Below, in pieces: positions 10,505 through 19,648 of a stretch of 64,000 bases of DNA. Below the pieces are notes generated by a model that ran no database searches, was not told where the DNA came from, and worked only from the letters and a program-made list of their open reading frames with translations. The stretch covers positions 1 through 64,000 of the forward strand of contig JAUNNF010000005.1 in NCBI GenBank assembly GCA_030537355.1, given 5' to 3'. The position numbers were made by a program, and so were the translations under genes. This DNA comes from Coriobacteriia bacterium. Lineage in GTDB: Bacteria; Actinomycetota; Coriobacteriia; Coriobacteriales; Eggerthellaceae. Within the stretch, counting starts at the first letter, position 1. The number at the start of each line of letters is the position of its first letter.

Positions 10505-12551
10505 AATGTTTTTTACCATAGGCGCTTCCTCTGCGAGAAGATTTTTTCAATCTATCGAGAATTTCTTCTTCTGAAGCGCCTTCAATGGTGGATCTAAGTT
10601 TAACTATTTGATCACGCAAACGAGCTGCGGCTTCGTAATCCATATCACGCGATGCTTGTGCCATATCATCCTCAAGCGATGAAATTATCCTTAACACTTC
10701 TGTTCTAGAAAGGTCAGCTAGTTCTTGATTAACCTCTTCAGTTGACTTTTCCTCACCAACAAAACTCATAATCGAATTGATAGCTTTACGAATGGTCTGA
10801 GGTTCAATGCCATTATCTTCATTATATTTAATCTGGATTTTACGACGTCTGTTTGTCTCGTCAATTGCCCTTTGCATTGAATCGGTAACACGCTCGCAAT
10901 ACATAATTACTTTACCTGATACATTTCTTGCAGCACGTCCTATAGTCTGAATTAAGGACCTATGATTACGCAAAAAACCTTCCTTATCAGCATCAAGTAT
11001 TGCTACAAGCGTGACCTCAGGCAAATCTAGACCTTCACGAAGGAGGTTAATACCAACTAACACATCAAATTTTCCAGCACGCAAATCATTCAAAATTTCA
11101 ACACGCTCAAGTGTAGCAATATCACTATGCATATAACGTGCACGCACTCCATTATCAAGCAAGTGGTCAGTTAAATCTTCTGCCATCTTTTTAGTTAGTG
11201 TTGTAACAAGTACTCGCTCATCATTTTTAGCACGTTGCTTGACTTCGTCAATGATGTCGTCAATTTGGCTGCGAGAATTACGCACATCAACCTCTGGGTC
11301 AAGGAGTCCGGTAGGGCGAATAATTTGTTCAACCTTTGCTTGACTAACTTTTTCCTCGTAATCACCTGGTGTGGCTGAAACGTAGACAAACTGAGGTACA
11401 CGGCTTTCGAATTCGTCAAACCTAAGTGGGCGATTATCAAGACAGGAAGGTAATCTAAAGCCATGTTCTGCTAATGTTATTTTACGACTCCTATCCCCTT
11501 CAAACATACCTCTAATTTGAGGCACAGTTACATGGCTCTCATCAATGATACACAAAAAATCATCAGGAAAATAATCCGTTAAAGTATATGGTGGTTCACC
11601 AGGTTTTCTACCATCTAGATGCCTCGAATAATTTTCAATTCCACTGCAAAAACCGAGGGTCTCAATCATTTCTAAATCATAAGATGTACGCATCTCTAGA
11701 CGTTGAGCCTCAAGCAACTTTCCAGCTGATTTAAACTCTTGAAGACGCTCTCTAAGCTCATCTCTTATGGTATCTAGCGCTGTATCTAGTTTCTTTCTTT
11801 CAGTAACATAATGCGAAGCAGGCCAAATTGGTAAACTATCAAATGAATTCAGAACTTCACCACTCACATTATTTATTTCATATATCTCATCAATCTCATC
11901 GCCAAAAAATTCAATCCTAATTGGATTATCGTTATAAGGCGGAAACACATCAAGGGTGTCTCCCCTAAGCCTGAAAGTACCACGCTGAAAATCGTAATCA
12001 TTTCGGTCGTACTGAATCTCAATCAAATCCTTTATGATTTGATCTCTGTCGGTATCTTCATTATTCTTGTCCAAAAATACAGCCATCCCTGCATATGATG
12101 CAGGACTACCAATACCGTATATACAAGAAACACTGGCTACTACTATACAATCTCGTCTAGATAATAGCGAGGACGTGGCAGCATGACGTAGCTTTTCAAC
12201 TTCCTCGTTAATGCTTGCGTCTTTTTCGATAAAAGTATCCGTTGTTGGAACATAAGCTTCTGGCTGATAGTAATCATAATATGACACAAAATAAACAACT
12301 GAATTATTAGGGAAAAATTCTTTCAGCTCAGCAGCAAGTTGCGCCGCCAAGGTTTTATTTGGAGCCATCACAAGCGTTGGCTTTTGCACCTTCTCAATAA
12401 GCTTGGCCATTGTAAATGTCTTACCAGAGCCAGTAACTCCAAGTAAGGTTTGATAGCGAAGATTATCGTTAACGCCTCTAGCTAGTTCATTAATAGCTTT
12501 AGGTTGATCACCTGCAGGTTCATATGGAGACACTACCTTAAAAGAGTTCAT
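10494..12551 (-). CDS. uvrB: Excinuclease ABC subunit B
   Basis: Helicase-like damage-verification subunit of nucleotide excision repair. Walker A '[14 protein letters not shown]' lies at about residue 39, the beta-hairpin '[12 protein letters not shown]' at about 92-103, 'DESH' further on, and the helicase VI region 'QTIGRAARN'. The C-terminal UvrC-binding UVR motif ([12 protein letters not shown]) is at about 640-651. Full length (685). The start overlaps coaE by 14 bp, so the two are translationally coupled. The partner uvrA ends at the right edge of the window. Confidence 0.98.
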   Translation of the reverse strand: MNSFKVVSPYEPAGDQPKAINELARGVNDNLRYQTLLGVTGSGKTFTMAKLIEKVQKPTLVMAPNKTLAAQLAAELKEFFPNNSVVYFVSYYDYYQPEAYVPTTDTFIEKDASINEEVEKLRHAATSSLLSRRDCIVVASVSCIYGIGSPASYAGMAVFLDKNNEDTDRDQIIKDLIEIQYDRNDYDFQRGTFRLRGDTLDVFPPYNDNPIRIEFFGDEIDEIYEINNVSGEVLNSFDSLPIWPASHYVTERKKLDTALDTIRDELRERLQEFKSAGKLLEAQRLEMRTSYDLEMIETLGFCSGIENYSRHLDGRKPGEPPYTLTDYFPDDFLCIIDESHVTVPQIRGMFEGDRSRKITLAEHGFRLPSCLDNRPLRFDEFESRVPQFVYVSATPGDYEEKVSQAKVEQIIRPTGLLDPEVDVRNSRSQIDDIIDEVKQRAKNDERVLVTTLTKKMAEDLTDHLLDNGVRARYMHSDIATLERVEILNDLRAGKFDVLVGINLLREGLDLPEVTLVAILDADKEGFLRNHRSLIQTIGRAARNVSGKVIMYCERVTDSMQRAIDETNRRRKIQIKYNEDNGIEPQTIRKAINSIMSFVGEEKSTEEVNQELADLSRTEVLRIISSLEDDMAQASRDMDYEAAARLRDQIVKLRSTIEGASEEEILDRLKKSSRRGSAYGKKHFRR

Positions 12552-13026
12552 TTATAGCTTCCTCTAAATCTTCCAAAGAACCATTGTTTTCAATTACATA
12601 ATCTGCATACTGTTCCAAATCATGTCTTTGATTATTGTTAAGCTTGTCAAAATTAGGATTCTTACTTCTTTCTTTACGAATTTTTTCATTAGTTTTTACA
12701 TAAACAACTTTATCTGCATGTTTGATAAACTTTTTTTCGTACACAGTTTGTTCAACAACAATATTGTCTTCACTAAAAGAGTCCATCATTTTTTGATAAA
12801 TAAATGGATACAAAATCTCATCAAGCCTTTTTAAATCTGCTATTTTTGCAAGGTCTTTTCTAGTATTGAATTTACCAAATTCGGCTTCTATCAAGCTTTT
12901 GTTCTCGTCTAGAGCTTCATGCCCCAACTTATCCAAATCAATTAGCTTAGCATTAAGTTTTTCAGAGAGCATTTTTGCTGTAGTAGATTTTCCAGACCCT
13001 ATATTTCCAATTACAAAAAATTTCAT
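12538..13026 (-). CDS. coaE: Dephospho-CoA kinase
   Basis: Phosphorylates dephospho-CoA in the last step of coenzyme A synthesis. The P-loop GNIGSGKST is at residues 7-15, and 'LDKLGHEAL' and 'EQTVYEKK' match the substrate-binding and lid regions. At 162 residues it is shorter than the usual ~200, with a reduced C-terminus. Coupling to uvrB is a common actinobacterial arrangement. Start choice is supported by an extended -10 (TGCTATAAT, 13042-13034) whose TATAAT lies 7 nt before the ATG with no ribosome binding site, so the mRNA is probably leaderless. Confidence 0.9.
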   Translation of the reverse strand: MKFFVIGNIGSGKSTTAKMLSEKLNAKLIDLDKLGHEALDENKSLIEAEFGKFNTRKDLAKIADLKRLDEILYPFIYQKMMDSFSEDNIVVEQTVYEKKFIKHADKVVYVKTNEKIRKERSKNPNFDKLNNNQRHDLEQYADYVIENNGSLEDLEEAINELF

Positions 13027-13122
13027 AAATGCGATTATAGCATAAAAAGACCTGGTTATGGATTCTATGGGTTGCTATTTTTCTACAATTTCAAATAATG
13101 ATGAAATTAGAAACATTAAAAA

Positions 13123-13445
13123 TGGGCAAAAACTAATTAATAGGGTAACGACAAATTTTTATACTGGGCTTTTACAATTTAGTACGTTTCAGAATGGACA
13201 GAATCTAATTAATAGGGTTAATTTCGTCGAAATTACATTTAATTTTTTATGATGTGATTTTTTTAATATTATCTCAAAACATATCACCAGGTCACAATAC
13301 CGTAAACACAAATCAAATAATTATTTATTATAAAACTAAAATTATCGGACCCTATTAATTGAGTTTTGTCCATTTTCTAATAACATAGTTAATCAAAACA
13401 GCTGATAAAAAAATTGATTGGACCCTATTAATTGAGTTTTGTCCA
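13123..13445. mobile_element. MITE-like element with two inverted-repeat copies at each end
   Basis: Four copies of a 24-bp sequence (TGGACAAAA...AATTAATAGGGT) occur: 13123-13146 and 13195-13218 in plus orientation, and 13349-13372 and 13422-13445 in minus orientation. Copies within each pair are 72-73 bp apart, so the element is symmetric around an AT-rich core of about 130 bp with no credible gene. Paired terminal repeats bounded by TGG...CCA are reminiscent of IS21-family ends, which carry several transposase sites per end. No transposase and no clear target duplication are seen. It fills the coaE/DUF559 gap and ends 8 bp from the DUF559 stop. Confidence 0.7.
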
Positions 13446-13452
13446 AATTGTA

Positions 13453-14475
13453 CTAGTGGCGCAACAATGCGTAAAAATTTTCACGACTATATTTATGAAA
13501 CTTCTTAGACCTAATTCTTTTATCTTGACCACATGCTTTTAAAATATCTAACGCGAGCTGACAAAAAGAATTGTAATTATTTATTTGAAAGGCAGTAACA
13601 ACAAACACTTTCCAGCCATCATGTGTTAAAGCCATAATTCTACGTTTATCTTTTTGGTCTTGATAGTTATTAGTATGAAATGCATCACTGTCATATTCAA
13701 TTGCTACTTTTTTGTTAAGATAAAGCAGGTCTGGAGTAACAGAATTCTGCCCACTTATCTTTATAGCCTCATCACTCAGCTCAATCTCTATATTAAATAT
13801 TAATTTACGAATCTGAAAAAAACCTAACTTACGTGGTCCACACAATAAAATATACAAATTGGTTTCAGCTGGAGAAACAGACCCGGATGCTGCATAATCT
13901 ATACACAATATTAAATTCGAATTATTACTAAGTTTGCTATTGCTAAGACTGATTGTTAAATTTTTCATGTTTTTCAAATTAGTTATTAAAGGTTTACATT
14001 TTGTGAAACCAAATTGACAGTTAATGTCAATAGCATAATTTCCCATCAGCTCAATTGTCCATTGAAGCAACCTCCAAACAGGCACTATTCTAGACAATTG
14101 AAAGATCGCTAATTCAGGACTAACAATAACAATGCTATTAAATAATGTTGTATTCAAAACTTCATCATCGCTTACAATGTTATAAAAATTTTCTGCACTT
14201 AAACGATATTTACAACTATGACAATTAATTAAACTATTCCTTGCTTTTTTATTTACTCTATCTAAAAGCACATCCAACTTATATGATTTACCGGTTTGCT
14301 TATTAACAAATTGTGAAAGAAGCTTTACCTCATCAACATTTGGGCATCTTGCATTATGTAGAATTTCTTCATCCTCGCACTTTATTAATTTTGCTCCTAA
14401 AATGCGAGCATAACGAATCATTACCAATGCTGAATAGTGCGAAAGGATAACTTTGCCTTTTGATTTTTTAATCAT
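13453..14475 (-). CDS. Uncharacterised protein with C-terminal DUF559 (endonuclease-fold) domain
   Basis: A 340-residue cytosolic protein. The C-terminal ~100 residues show 'TPDLLYLNKKVAIEYDSDAF', then HTNNYQDQKDKRR and 'GWKVFVVTA', the D...ExD pattern of the DUF559/Vsr-like restriction endonuclease fold. The N-terminal part (1-220) has no motif I can name; it includes a Cys pair in 'INCHSCKYRL' and the linker 'AASGSVSPAETNLYILL' that precedes the domain in coriobacterial relatives. Function unknown; a nuclease or a toxin/defence role is possible. The ATG has a GGAGGATAA site. The stop lies right beside the MITE-like element. Confidence 0.6.
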   Translation of the reverse strand: MIKKSKGKVILSHYSALVMIRYARILGAKLIKCEDEEILHNARCPNVDEVKLLSQFVNKQTGKSYKLDVLLDRVNKKARNSLINCHSCKYRLSAENFYNIVSDDEVLNTTLFNSIVIVSPELAIFQLSRIVPVWRLLQWTIELMGNYAIDINCQFGFTKCKPLITNLKNMKNLTISLSNSKLSNNSNLILCIDYAASGSVSPAETNLYILLCGPRKLGFFQIRKLIFNIEIELSDEAIKISGQNSVTPDLLYLNKKVAIEYDSDAFHTNNYQDQKDKRRIMALTHDGWKVFVVTAFQINNYNSFCQLALDILKACGQDKRIRSKKFHKYSRENFYALLRH

Positions 14476-14566
14476 TTATCCTCCATTTGTAGTGCATTTT
14501 TGCAAGCGATACAAACGATTAATGAATGTATCTTGCGAGTATTATGCATATTAAGTTGTAATTTTG

Positions 14567-14587
14567 GCTGACTAGATATCAGTCAGC
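14567..14587. other. Hairpin in a gene-free stretch
   Basis: GCTGACT/AGTCAGC with a 7-nt loop forms a perfect 7-bp stem, followed by a second small stem CTCG/CGAG (about 14593-14611). It lies between the DUF559 gene start and the next secreted-protein gene (14476-14770). Apart from this and the terminator at 14718 I see nothing else in the gap. It could belong to the DUF559 promoter region or to a small RNA; no claim is made. Confidence 0.35.
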
Positions 14588-14717
14588 GTCGTCTCGCTAC
14601 GGCAAACGAGTTTCATGATTTTAACATCATAAAAAATATTTTTCAAGGCAAAATTTTATATATAAGCAAAAATTATATATGTCGCAGAATTATTTTGTAC
14701 TTTACGATTTTAAACAT

Positions 14718-14745
14718 AAAGCCCAGGTAATTATACCTGAGCTTT
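14718..14745 (-). terminator. Intrinsic terminator after the 14771-15259 gene
   Basis: On the minus strand GCTCAGGTA/TACCTGGGC closes on an ATAAT-type loop and is followed by TTTATGTTT. It sits about 25 bp downstream of the stop codon. Confidence 0.7.
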
Positions 14746-14770
14746 TATATTGCAAACGTCAATAAATAAA

Positions 14771-15259
14771 TTATTGACTAAATGTTGAACAATAAGAGCA
14801 GCTATCATTTATAATCCCAGTTGATCCTGGATAATACTCTATATTCGTCCTTTCTCCATCTTTTTGCCAAAATTGAAAATGTTTGTATACCCTAATCCAT
14901 TGACCATGTAAATAAACAGGAGTGGTGTGATTGTAAACTAAAATTGCTTCATATTTTTTACTATTATCTGGAGTCGTAATTATCATGCCTTCATCAGTCA
15001 CCGTATATTGCGAACCGGCAGGAACAGTAATCGTATAATCAAAACCGTTATGTTGGCCATCATGACCATATATTGGATTTCCATTTTCTGTAAGAATGCC
15101 ACCTTGCCAAAATCCACCATACCTTAATCGAACTTGTACATCATCTTTAATATCATCTGCATATGCATTTTGCCCAAAACAAATAAACAATGATGCTAAA
15201 CAAGTAATAATACCCATTAGTATTACAAACATAATTTTTTTACTGTTTACTTTAGTCAT
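14771..15259 (-). CDS. Small secreted protein of unknown function
   Basis: A 162-residue protein with a signal peptide (MTKVNSKKIMFVILMGI..., cleavage likely after 'AYA' near residue 34). The mature part is rich in Tyr, Gly and Thr, includes 'VRLRYGGFWQGG', 'DYTITVPAGSQYTV' and 'GQWIRVYKHFQFW', and ends in Cys-x-x-Cys (CSYCSTFSQ). No cell-wall sorting signal. I do not recognise a family. It has its own terminator, and repeated TAGTAC motifs lie upstream, so it is probably a single-gene unit. Confidence 0.65.
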   Translation of the reverse strand: MTKVNSKKIMFVILMGIITCLASLFICFGQNAYADDIKDDVQVRLRYGGFWQGGILTENGNPIYGHDGQHNGFDYTITVPAGSQYTVTDEGMIITTPDNSKKYEAILVYNHTTPVYLHGQWIRVYKHFQFWQKDGERTNIEYYPGSTGIINDSCSYCSTFSQ

Positions 15260-15320
15260 ATTTCTCCTTTCTTGTAAACCATCGATTAATATTATACATA
15301 TAAGAAAACTATTTACAAAT

Positions 15321-15360
15321 GTACTAAAAAAAACATGATAATTTGTACTAAACCGTACTA
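15321..15360 (-). promoter_or_regulatory. TAGTAC direct repeats upstream of a secreted-protein gene
   Basis: On the minus strand TAGTAC occurs at 15360-15355, 15350-15345 and 15326-15321. The first two are spaced 10 bp apart (one helical turn), with TTTAGTAC as the wider match. Similar TAGTAT/TAGTAC pairs lie upstream of the LRR gene (about 19355-19372). This layout could be a regulator binding site. Confidence 0.35.
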
Positions 15361-15410
15361 ACCTACCATATCAGACAGTTTTGAAAAAACAAAATCCTAA
15401 ACTAGAATTT

Positions 15411-15801
15411 TTACGATCTTATAGATTTATTACGGCAATCTATCCAAGTTATTATTATATAAAAAACCTTTGCAAGTGATCCCAAATTGCTTTCATTATA
15501 CATTTGACCTAATATGTCAACTTTTTCTAATACACCAAAACCTCTCAAACTGTAATCTTTAACTCCTGTAATTTCTGTATCAAGAATAACTTCCTTACAT
15601 TCTTTAGCTATGCACATCTCTTTACCATTATCAAATTTTACTGTGTCTTCAAATATGTCTGTATCAAAATAAGTTTCACCATAACCCATAGTATCGTAAT
15701 CAATATCGCAATCATCAGTTTTCATAGCAACAAAAGACCACCACAAAACAAGCCATCAGTCCCATCAATAAAGTTACTTTTAATGTTTTTGTTTTAGTCA
15801 T
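15411..15801 (-). pseudogene. Small exported protein gene with a frameshift in the signal peptide
   Basis: An ATG at 15801 begins a typical signal peptide (MTKTKTLKVTLLMGLMACFV) related in style to the neighbour at 14771-15259, but that frame stops after 28 codons. The continuing frame, offset by a net +1 base around 15740-15750, runs to 15411 and encodes an acidic ~100-residue domain (MKTDDCDIDYDTMGYGETYF...). The simplest reading is one exported protein broken by a +1 frameshift near the GTGGTGG stretch. A separate cytosolic protein starting at the internal ATG is possible. No family recognised. Confidence 0.5.
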
Positions 15802-15892
15802 AATTCTCTTTGTGCAACTCAATATAAGCTAGCTTTATAAAAATAGATAGTCATTTAAAAACTTAAAAAAAGGCTATTTTATTTAATTGTGT

Positions 15893-15898
15893 TATAAT
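15893..15898 (+). promoter_or_regulatory. -10 box of the transposase-like gene, leaderless
   Basis: TATAAT ends 6 nt before the ATG at 15905. This argues against the in-frame TTG at 15887, which lies upstream of the -10 box and would not be transcribed. Confidence 0.6.
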
Positions 15899-15904
15899 AC
15901 AGCT

Positions 15905-17644
15905 ATGTTCATATCAAAAACAAAAACTAAAAACTCAGTAATTTATTACTTAAGTAAATCATATATTCAGTACGACACACATAAACACACCACTAAGATT
16001 GTAGAAAAGCTCGGCACAGAAGAAGACATTCGAAAAAACTTTAAAGTAAAAGGTGACCTCAAGAAATGGCTTAAAGATTATGCAAAAAAACGCACAGAAG
16101 AAGACAACAAAGAAAATAAAAAACATTTTAATTTTAAATCAGATGATAAGTCTGATTACAAATTAGATGATATTAAAAATATAGGATATTTGTTTTACCA
16201 AAAAATCTGCTATGAAATTGGACTCAACACAATACTAGATGACATAGCAAAAAAAGAGAAACTTGACTTTGACTTTACAACCATTATTTTGCACGTAATC
16301 TATAACAACCTCACTAACAACACAGAAATTCAAGACGAATTAAGCAATATAAAAACTTTTATCGACCCTTGTGACATTGATTTCGTGGACATGAAACGTG
16401 CAGTATACATTCTTCAGAAATATAATGTATATATTCAAAAAAGACTGTTTAACAAAGTTGATAAATTGTTTGAAACTGACTCTAAAAAAGTTTTCTACAG
16501 CTGTGACAATCTCAGCTTACTCATTAGAAATCTGCTCACAAATAAAAACTTTAAAGATGTTCCAAATTTAATTTACATAATCAAATGCTTTTATGACGAA
16601 AACGGTCTTTTACGTGCTTATACATTAGAGACAAACGAAGATCAAAATCTAGAAACTAACAACAAAATTGTTAAATACTTAACAGATCATTTTAAAGGTG
16701 CCTCGCTATATGCAATTCCTAAAAGCATTGCAAGTCCAACAGATGATAAAACTTTCTCTAAATTTGATCGTGCTAGAGCAATAACTACATATCAGCTTAG
16801 CGATAAAGATATAGATTGGTTATACAATTTTGAAGATTGGAAAAGCCTTAAAGATAGTGATACTAAAGATGTAGAAAAATTATTTACAAGTATTGTACAA
16901 GGTTCTTTTACCATGCAAGAATTCTATACACACTACGGCGATATTTATTATAAATCTAAGGATTATAAAAACAAAACTCTAACTGCTTTCTTGAGTTTTG
17001 AATATATGAAATGGCTCAACGACATTGCTGGATATCAGATTATTACATTTAAAGACACTATTGAGCCTAAAATCAAAACCTATAATGAGCTTCAACTAGA
17101 GAAATTTACAGACTCAAAAAACAATATTTTAAGAAATGTTAGTGTAGATAGCGAAGAAGGCGAAAAGTTAGATTATTACTACTTTGACGACGCAACAATG
17201 CAGGAAAAGCGTGACATATTTAATGGCTTTATTGCAATTCACGACACCATTGATGAAGAAACTCTAAACCAGGTAATGAACATTTGGCAACTCAAAAATA
17301 TGCAATATGACTACGAAATAAGTTTCGCTAATATGGACATATTAAATAATGATCTACTAAACCCAGAAGAAACCGTTAACGCACATTTGCTCATTAGTTA
17401 TCTTGCATTGACTGTTTTAAAAGTACTTGAAAATAAACTCGATAACAAATTTTGGTGCAGAAGAATCACAGAAAAAATTCAAGAAATGAACGTGCTTAAA
17501 ATAGACAAAGATCTGTCTGTACCTTTATTTACGGTGAGTGATCTTACAGATGCCTTATGCGATACATTAAAAATTGATGCGGATTTTAAGTTCTTTGACG
17601 ATCAAAAAATCCGCAACATCATTAAACAATCTAGGAGGAAATAA
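15905..17644 (+). CDS. IS1634-like transposase derivative lacking catalytic residues
   Basis: A 579-residue protein. Its N-terminus (MFISKTKTKNSVIYYLSKSY), the late block 'VNAHLLISYLALTVLKVLE' (about 491-509) and the C-terminal 'SDLTDALCDTLKID' follow IS1634-family DDE transposases along the whole length. Where the family has an acidic residue in 'YYDCTNYFFE', this has FYSCDNLSLL (197-206). The 'TDAGLSS' region reads 'AIPKSIAS' (270-277). The 'WEIEESFRIMKT' region reads 'IWQLKNMQYDYEI' (about 460-472). All three catalytic acids thus appear replaced, yet 579 codons stay open. No flanking terminal repeats were seen. It is either a domesticated protein or a decayed element; no function can be assigned. 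Start ATG at 15905 is leaderless. Confidence 0.7.
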   Translation: MFISKTKTKNSVIYYLSKSYIQYDTHKHTTKIVEKLGTEEDIRKNFKVKGDLKKWLKDYAKKRTEEDNKENKKHFNFKSDDKSDYKLDDIKNIGYLFYQKICYEIGLNTILDDIAKKEKLDFDFTTIILHVIYNNLTNNTEIQDELSNIKTFIDPCDIDFVDMKRAVYILQKYNVYIQKRLFNKVDKLFETDSKKVFYSCDNLSLLIRNLLTNKNFKDVPNLIYIIKCFYDENGLLRAYTLETNEDQNLETNNKIVKYLTDHFKGASLYAIPKSIASPTDDKTFSKFDRARAITTYQLSDKDIDWLYNFEDWKSLKDSDTKDVEKLFTSIVQGSFTMQEFYTHYGDIYYKSKDYKNKTLTAFLSFEYMKWLNDIAGYQIITFKDTIEPKIKTYNELQLEKFTDSKNNILRNVSVDSEEGEKLDYYYFDDATMQEKRDIFNGFIAIHDTIDEETLNQVMNIWQLKNMQYDYEISFANMDILNNDLLNPEETVNAHLLISYLALTVLKVLENKLDNKFWCRRITEKIQEMNVLKIDKDLSVPLFTVSDLTDALCDTLKIDADFKFFDDQKIRNIIKQSRRK

Positions 17645-17645
17645 T

Positions 17646-19274
17646 CTAAATGGTTTCAGTCCATTTTCCTCTGCCTGAATATTGATTAGATAAACAGCTA
17701 AATTTTCTATTTTGTAAAATTAACGTAGCTGATTGATATTTATCGCGACCGATTTCTTGAATATGACCTGTTCCATTTAATCCAAAATAATCATCTAAAA
17801 GATTACCGATTTCAGCTTTTTTAGCAAGGCTCTCATCATTAATATAAAATTCTGTCAAATCTGAATTTTGATAAATACAAAATTTATGATATTTAATATC
17901 GTTTGAATAAATAATAATAGTTTTGAGACCATGATAATTATCAATAGCATATTTACAAATCTCATTAATGTTTTTCATGCTAATCTTACTTACACAATTT
18001 GCTCTATTAAAACCATATGCATTAAGTATGTATTCAATATCGTGCTGAGTAACATCATTGTATTCTGCGACTCCTGTTATTTCTATCTTTGATTCCTCAG
18101 CAATGTATTTAATATCAAATTTGTATAATCCCCACTCAAAACCTTTAAAACATGCATAAGTTTTTGTTTTTTTGCTTCCACGAATTAACAATTTAGTCGT
18201 ATGATATTTTTTCATAGCTAAATTAGAACCATTGTTGTTAAACCATTTATTAAACTTATCTAAATTTTTTATAAACACTTCTACCCTACTATCATCATTA
18301 AGAGAATAATGAATGTCTATTAAATTTGAATTAGAATTAATACAATCTGTATCGAATGACGTAACTTTATTATCCATAACAATATGTTTAAGATTTTCAA
18401 TATTTGAGATAGCACAATAACCCAAACCCTTCACATTTGTTAAGATAATTTTTTTAACTGTTTCGATCTTAAATTGGTAATGACTTTGACTATCAAGAAT
18501 ATCAATTGCATATAAAGGTCTATCTACGCTTTCTCCATTAATTAGAAGTTCTTCACCGCTGTCAATAGACAAAAATTTAAATACATCAGATTTTATCCAT
18601 ACACCAAAATTATTATCTTTGTCTGCTTTAACATTATAAGCTTTTAGGATAAAGTCTTCAGAATCTACATTAAGTTTTGTAAATACAGGATTATTATTCG
18701 AATAACAATCAACACCATTATTGCATATATGATTATTTAATGCATTTAAGTTACCAAAGTGACTTTCAGCTGTATCACTATCATTAAATCTAAGTGTTAT
18801 ATGATCTAGTAAAGGATTATTACAAATCTGTTCATTATCATTAGAAAATTGAAGGCCAAGGCCAGATATAGACGACAACGATCTATTATCAAAAATCGCA
18901 TGTTTTTCTAACAAAGCTGGGCCTAACGGAGACTGTCCAATTTCAATCTCTTCAAGTTCATCAAATCCGCTTAAAGTATCATTGCATATTCTTGTTATAT
19001 TTTTGATAACTATTGATTTACAATCATATTTTTTAACGGATAAATCATGAAGAATATAGTCCATATCACCTTCATTCATTTGAACAAAATTAAAAGGATT
19101 GCCTTCTATACTCAAAGATTTTGATGTATTATTCCATTCGTAGCTAAATCTGCCAAAAGGAAAATTTTCATCATTTTGAGTTTCTGCAAAAGCTTGACCA
19201 ACGCTTAGTAAGCTCATTAATAAAATTGCAATCACTACAAAAAATTTAAGTTTAAAATTATGTATGGTTTTCAT
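17646..19274 (-). CDS. Secreted BspA-like leucine-rich-repeat protein
   Basis: A 542-residue exported protein with a signal peptide ending 'VGQAFAETQ' near residue 30. The body has irregular leucine-rich repeats of the BspA/TpLRR kind, for example 'LDEL'-like turns in 'LSGFDELEEIEIGQSPLG', 'NIENLKHIVMDNKVTSF' and 'NYHGLKTIIIYSNDI'. Such proteins are usually surface adhesins in oral and gut bacteria. No LPxTG or other anchor is visible at the C-terminus (ending GRGKWTETI), so it may be released. A GGAGGAAAAA site precedes the ATG. Its stop lies 1 bp from the stop of the convergent transposase-like gene. Confidence 0.75.
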   Translation of the reverse strand: MKTIHNFKLKFFVVIAILLMSLLSVGQAFAETQNDENFPFGRFSYEWNNTSKSLSIEGNPFNFVQMNEGDMDYILHDLSVKKYDCKSIVIKNITRICNDTLSGFDELEEIEIGQSPLGPALLEKHAIFDNRSLSSISGLGLQFSNDNEQICNNPLLDHITLRFNDSDTAESHFGNLNALNNHICNNGVDCYSNNNPVFTKLNVDSEDFILKAYNVKADKDNNFGVWIKSDVFKFLSIDSGEELLINGESVDRPLYAIDILDSQSHYQFKIETVKKIILTNVKGLGYCAISNIENLKHIVMDNKVTSFDTDCINSNSNLIDIHYSLNDDSRVEVFIKNLDKFNKWFNNNGSNLAMKKYHTTKLLIRGSKKTKTYACFKGFEWGLYKFDIKYIAEESKIEITGVAEYNDVTQHDIEYILNAYGFNRANCVSKISMKNINEICKYAIDNYHGLKTIIIYSNDIKYHKFCIYQNSDLTEFYINDESLAKKAEIGNLLDDYFGLNGTGHIQEIGRDKYQSATLILQNRKFSCLSNQYSGRGKWTETI

Positions 19275-19389
19275 TTTTTCCTCCTTAACGATTGATACCA
19301 GTTTATCATGTAAAAACTAATTAGTTAAGAACCAAAACAAAAGTTATTATTTCTGTACTATTTTATACTATTGGATTTTTTGTAAAGAA

Positions 19390-19411
19390 AAGGCCCATTT
19401 TACTGGGCCTT
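19390..19411 (-). terminator. Intrinsic terminator of rpsA
   Basis: AAGGCCCA/TGGGCCTT with a 6-nt loop, followed on the minus strand by TTTCTTTAC. It begins 6 bp after the TAA that closes the in-frame acidic tail (19418), and 237 bp after the first rpsA stop. This suggests the gene once ended at 19418. Confidence 0.85.
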
Positions 19412-19417
19412 AAAAAA

Positions 19418-19648
19418 TTATTCTTCCTCTTTTGAAGTTTCTTCTTCAGCCTTAGGCTTTTCCTTAGCTTTAGTTTCTTCTTCAGCCTTAGGCTTTTCTT
19501 CTTTTTCTTCTTTAGGCTCTTCTTTAGGAGATTCCTCTTCCTTAGGCTCCTCTGCTTTTGGTGCTTCTTCTTCAGCCTTAGGTTCATCTTCTTTTGGTTC
19601 TTCTTCGTTAGCGGCTTCTTCGTCAACCTTAGGCTCTTCTTCAGGCTC
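19418..19648 (-). other. In-frame acidic Pro/Glu/Lys tail beyond the rpsA stop codon
   Basis: Directly after the rpsA TAA (19651-19649) the same frame stays open for 76 codons and ends at a TAA at 19420-19418. It encodes a low-complexity tail of repeated EEPKEE, PKAEEE and similar blocks, the kind of disordered extension common on S1-like proteins. The unbroken frame and the terminator placed right after it indicate that the stop is a recent nonsense change (one base from GAA or CAA) or is read through. Confidence 0.65.

Noticed and set aside
15871-15885. 15-bp identity (aggctattttattta) with 59343-59357
   Set aside because: AT-rich and short; the second copy is probably the SRP RNA terminator region. 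No flanking similarity to suggest a repeat element.
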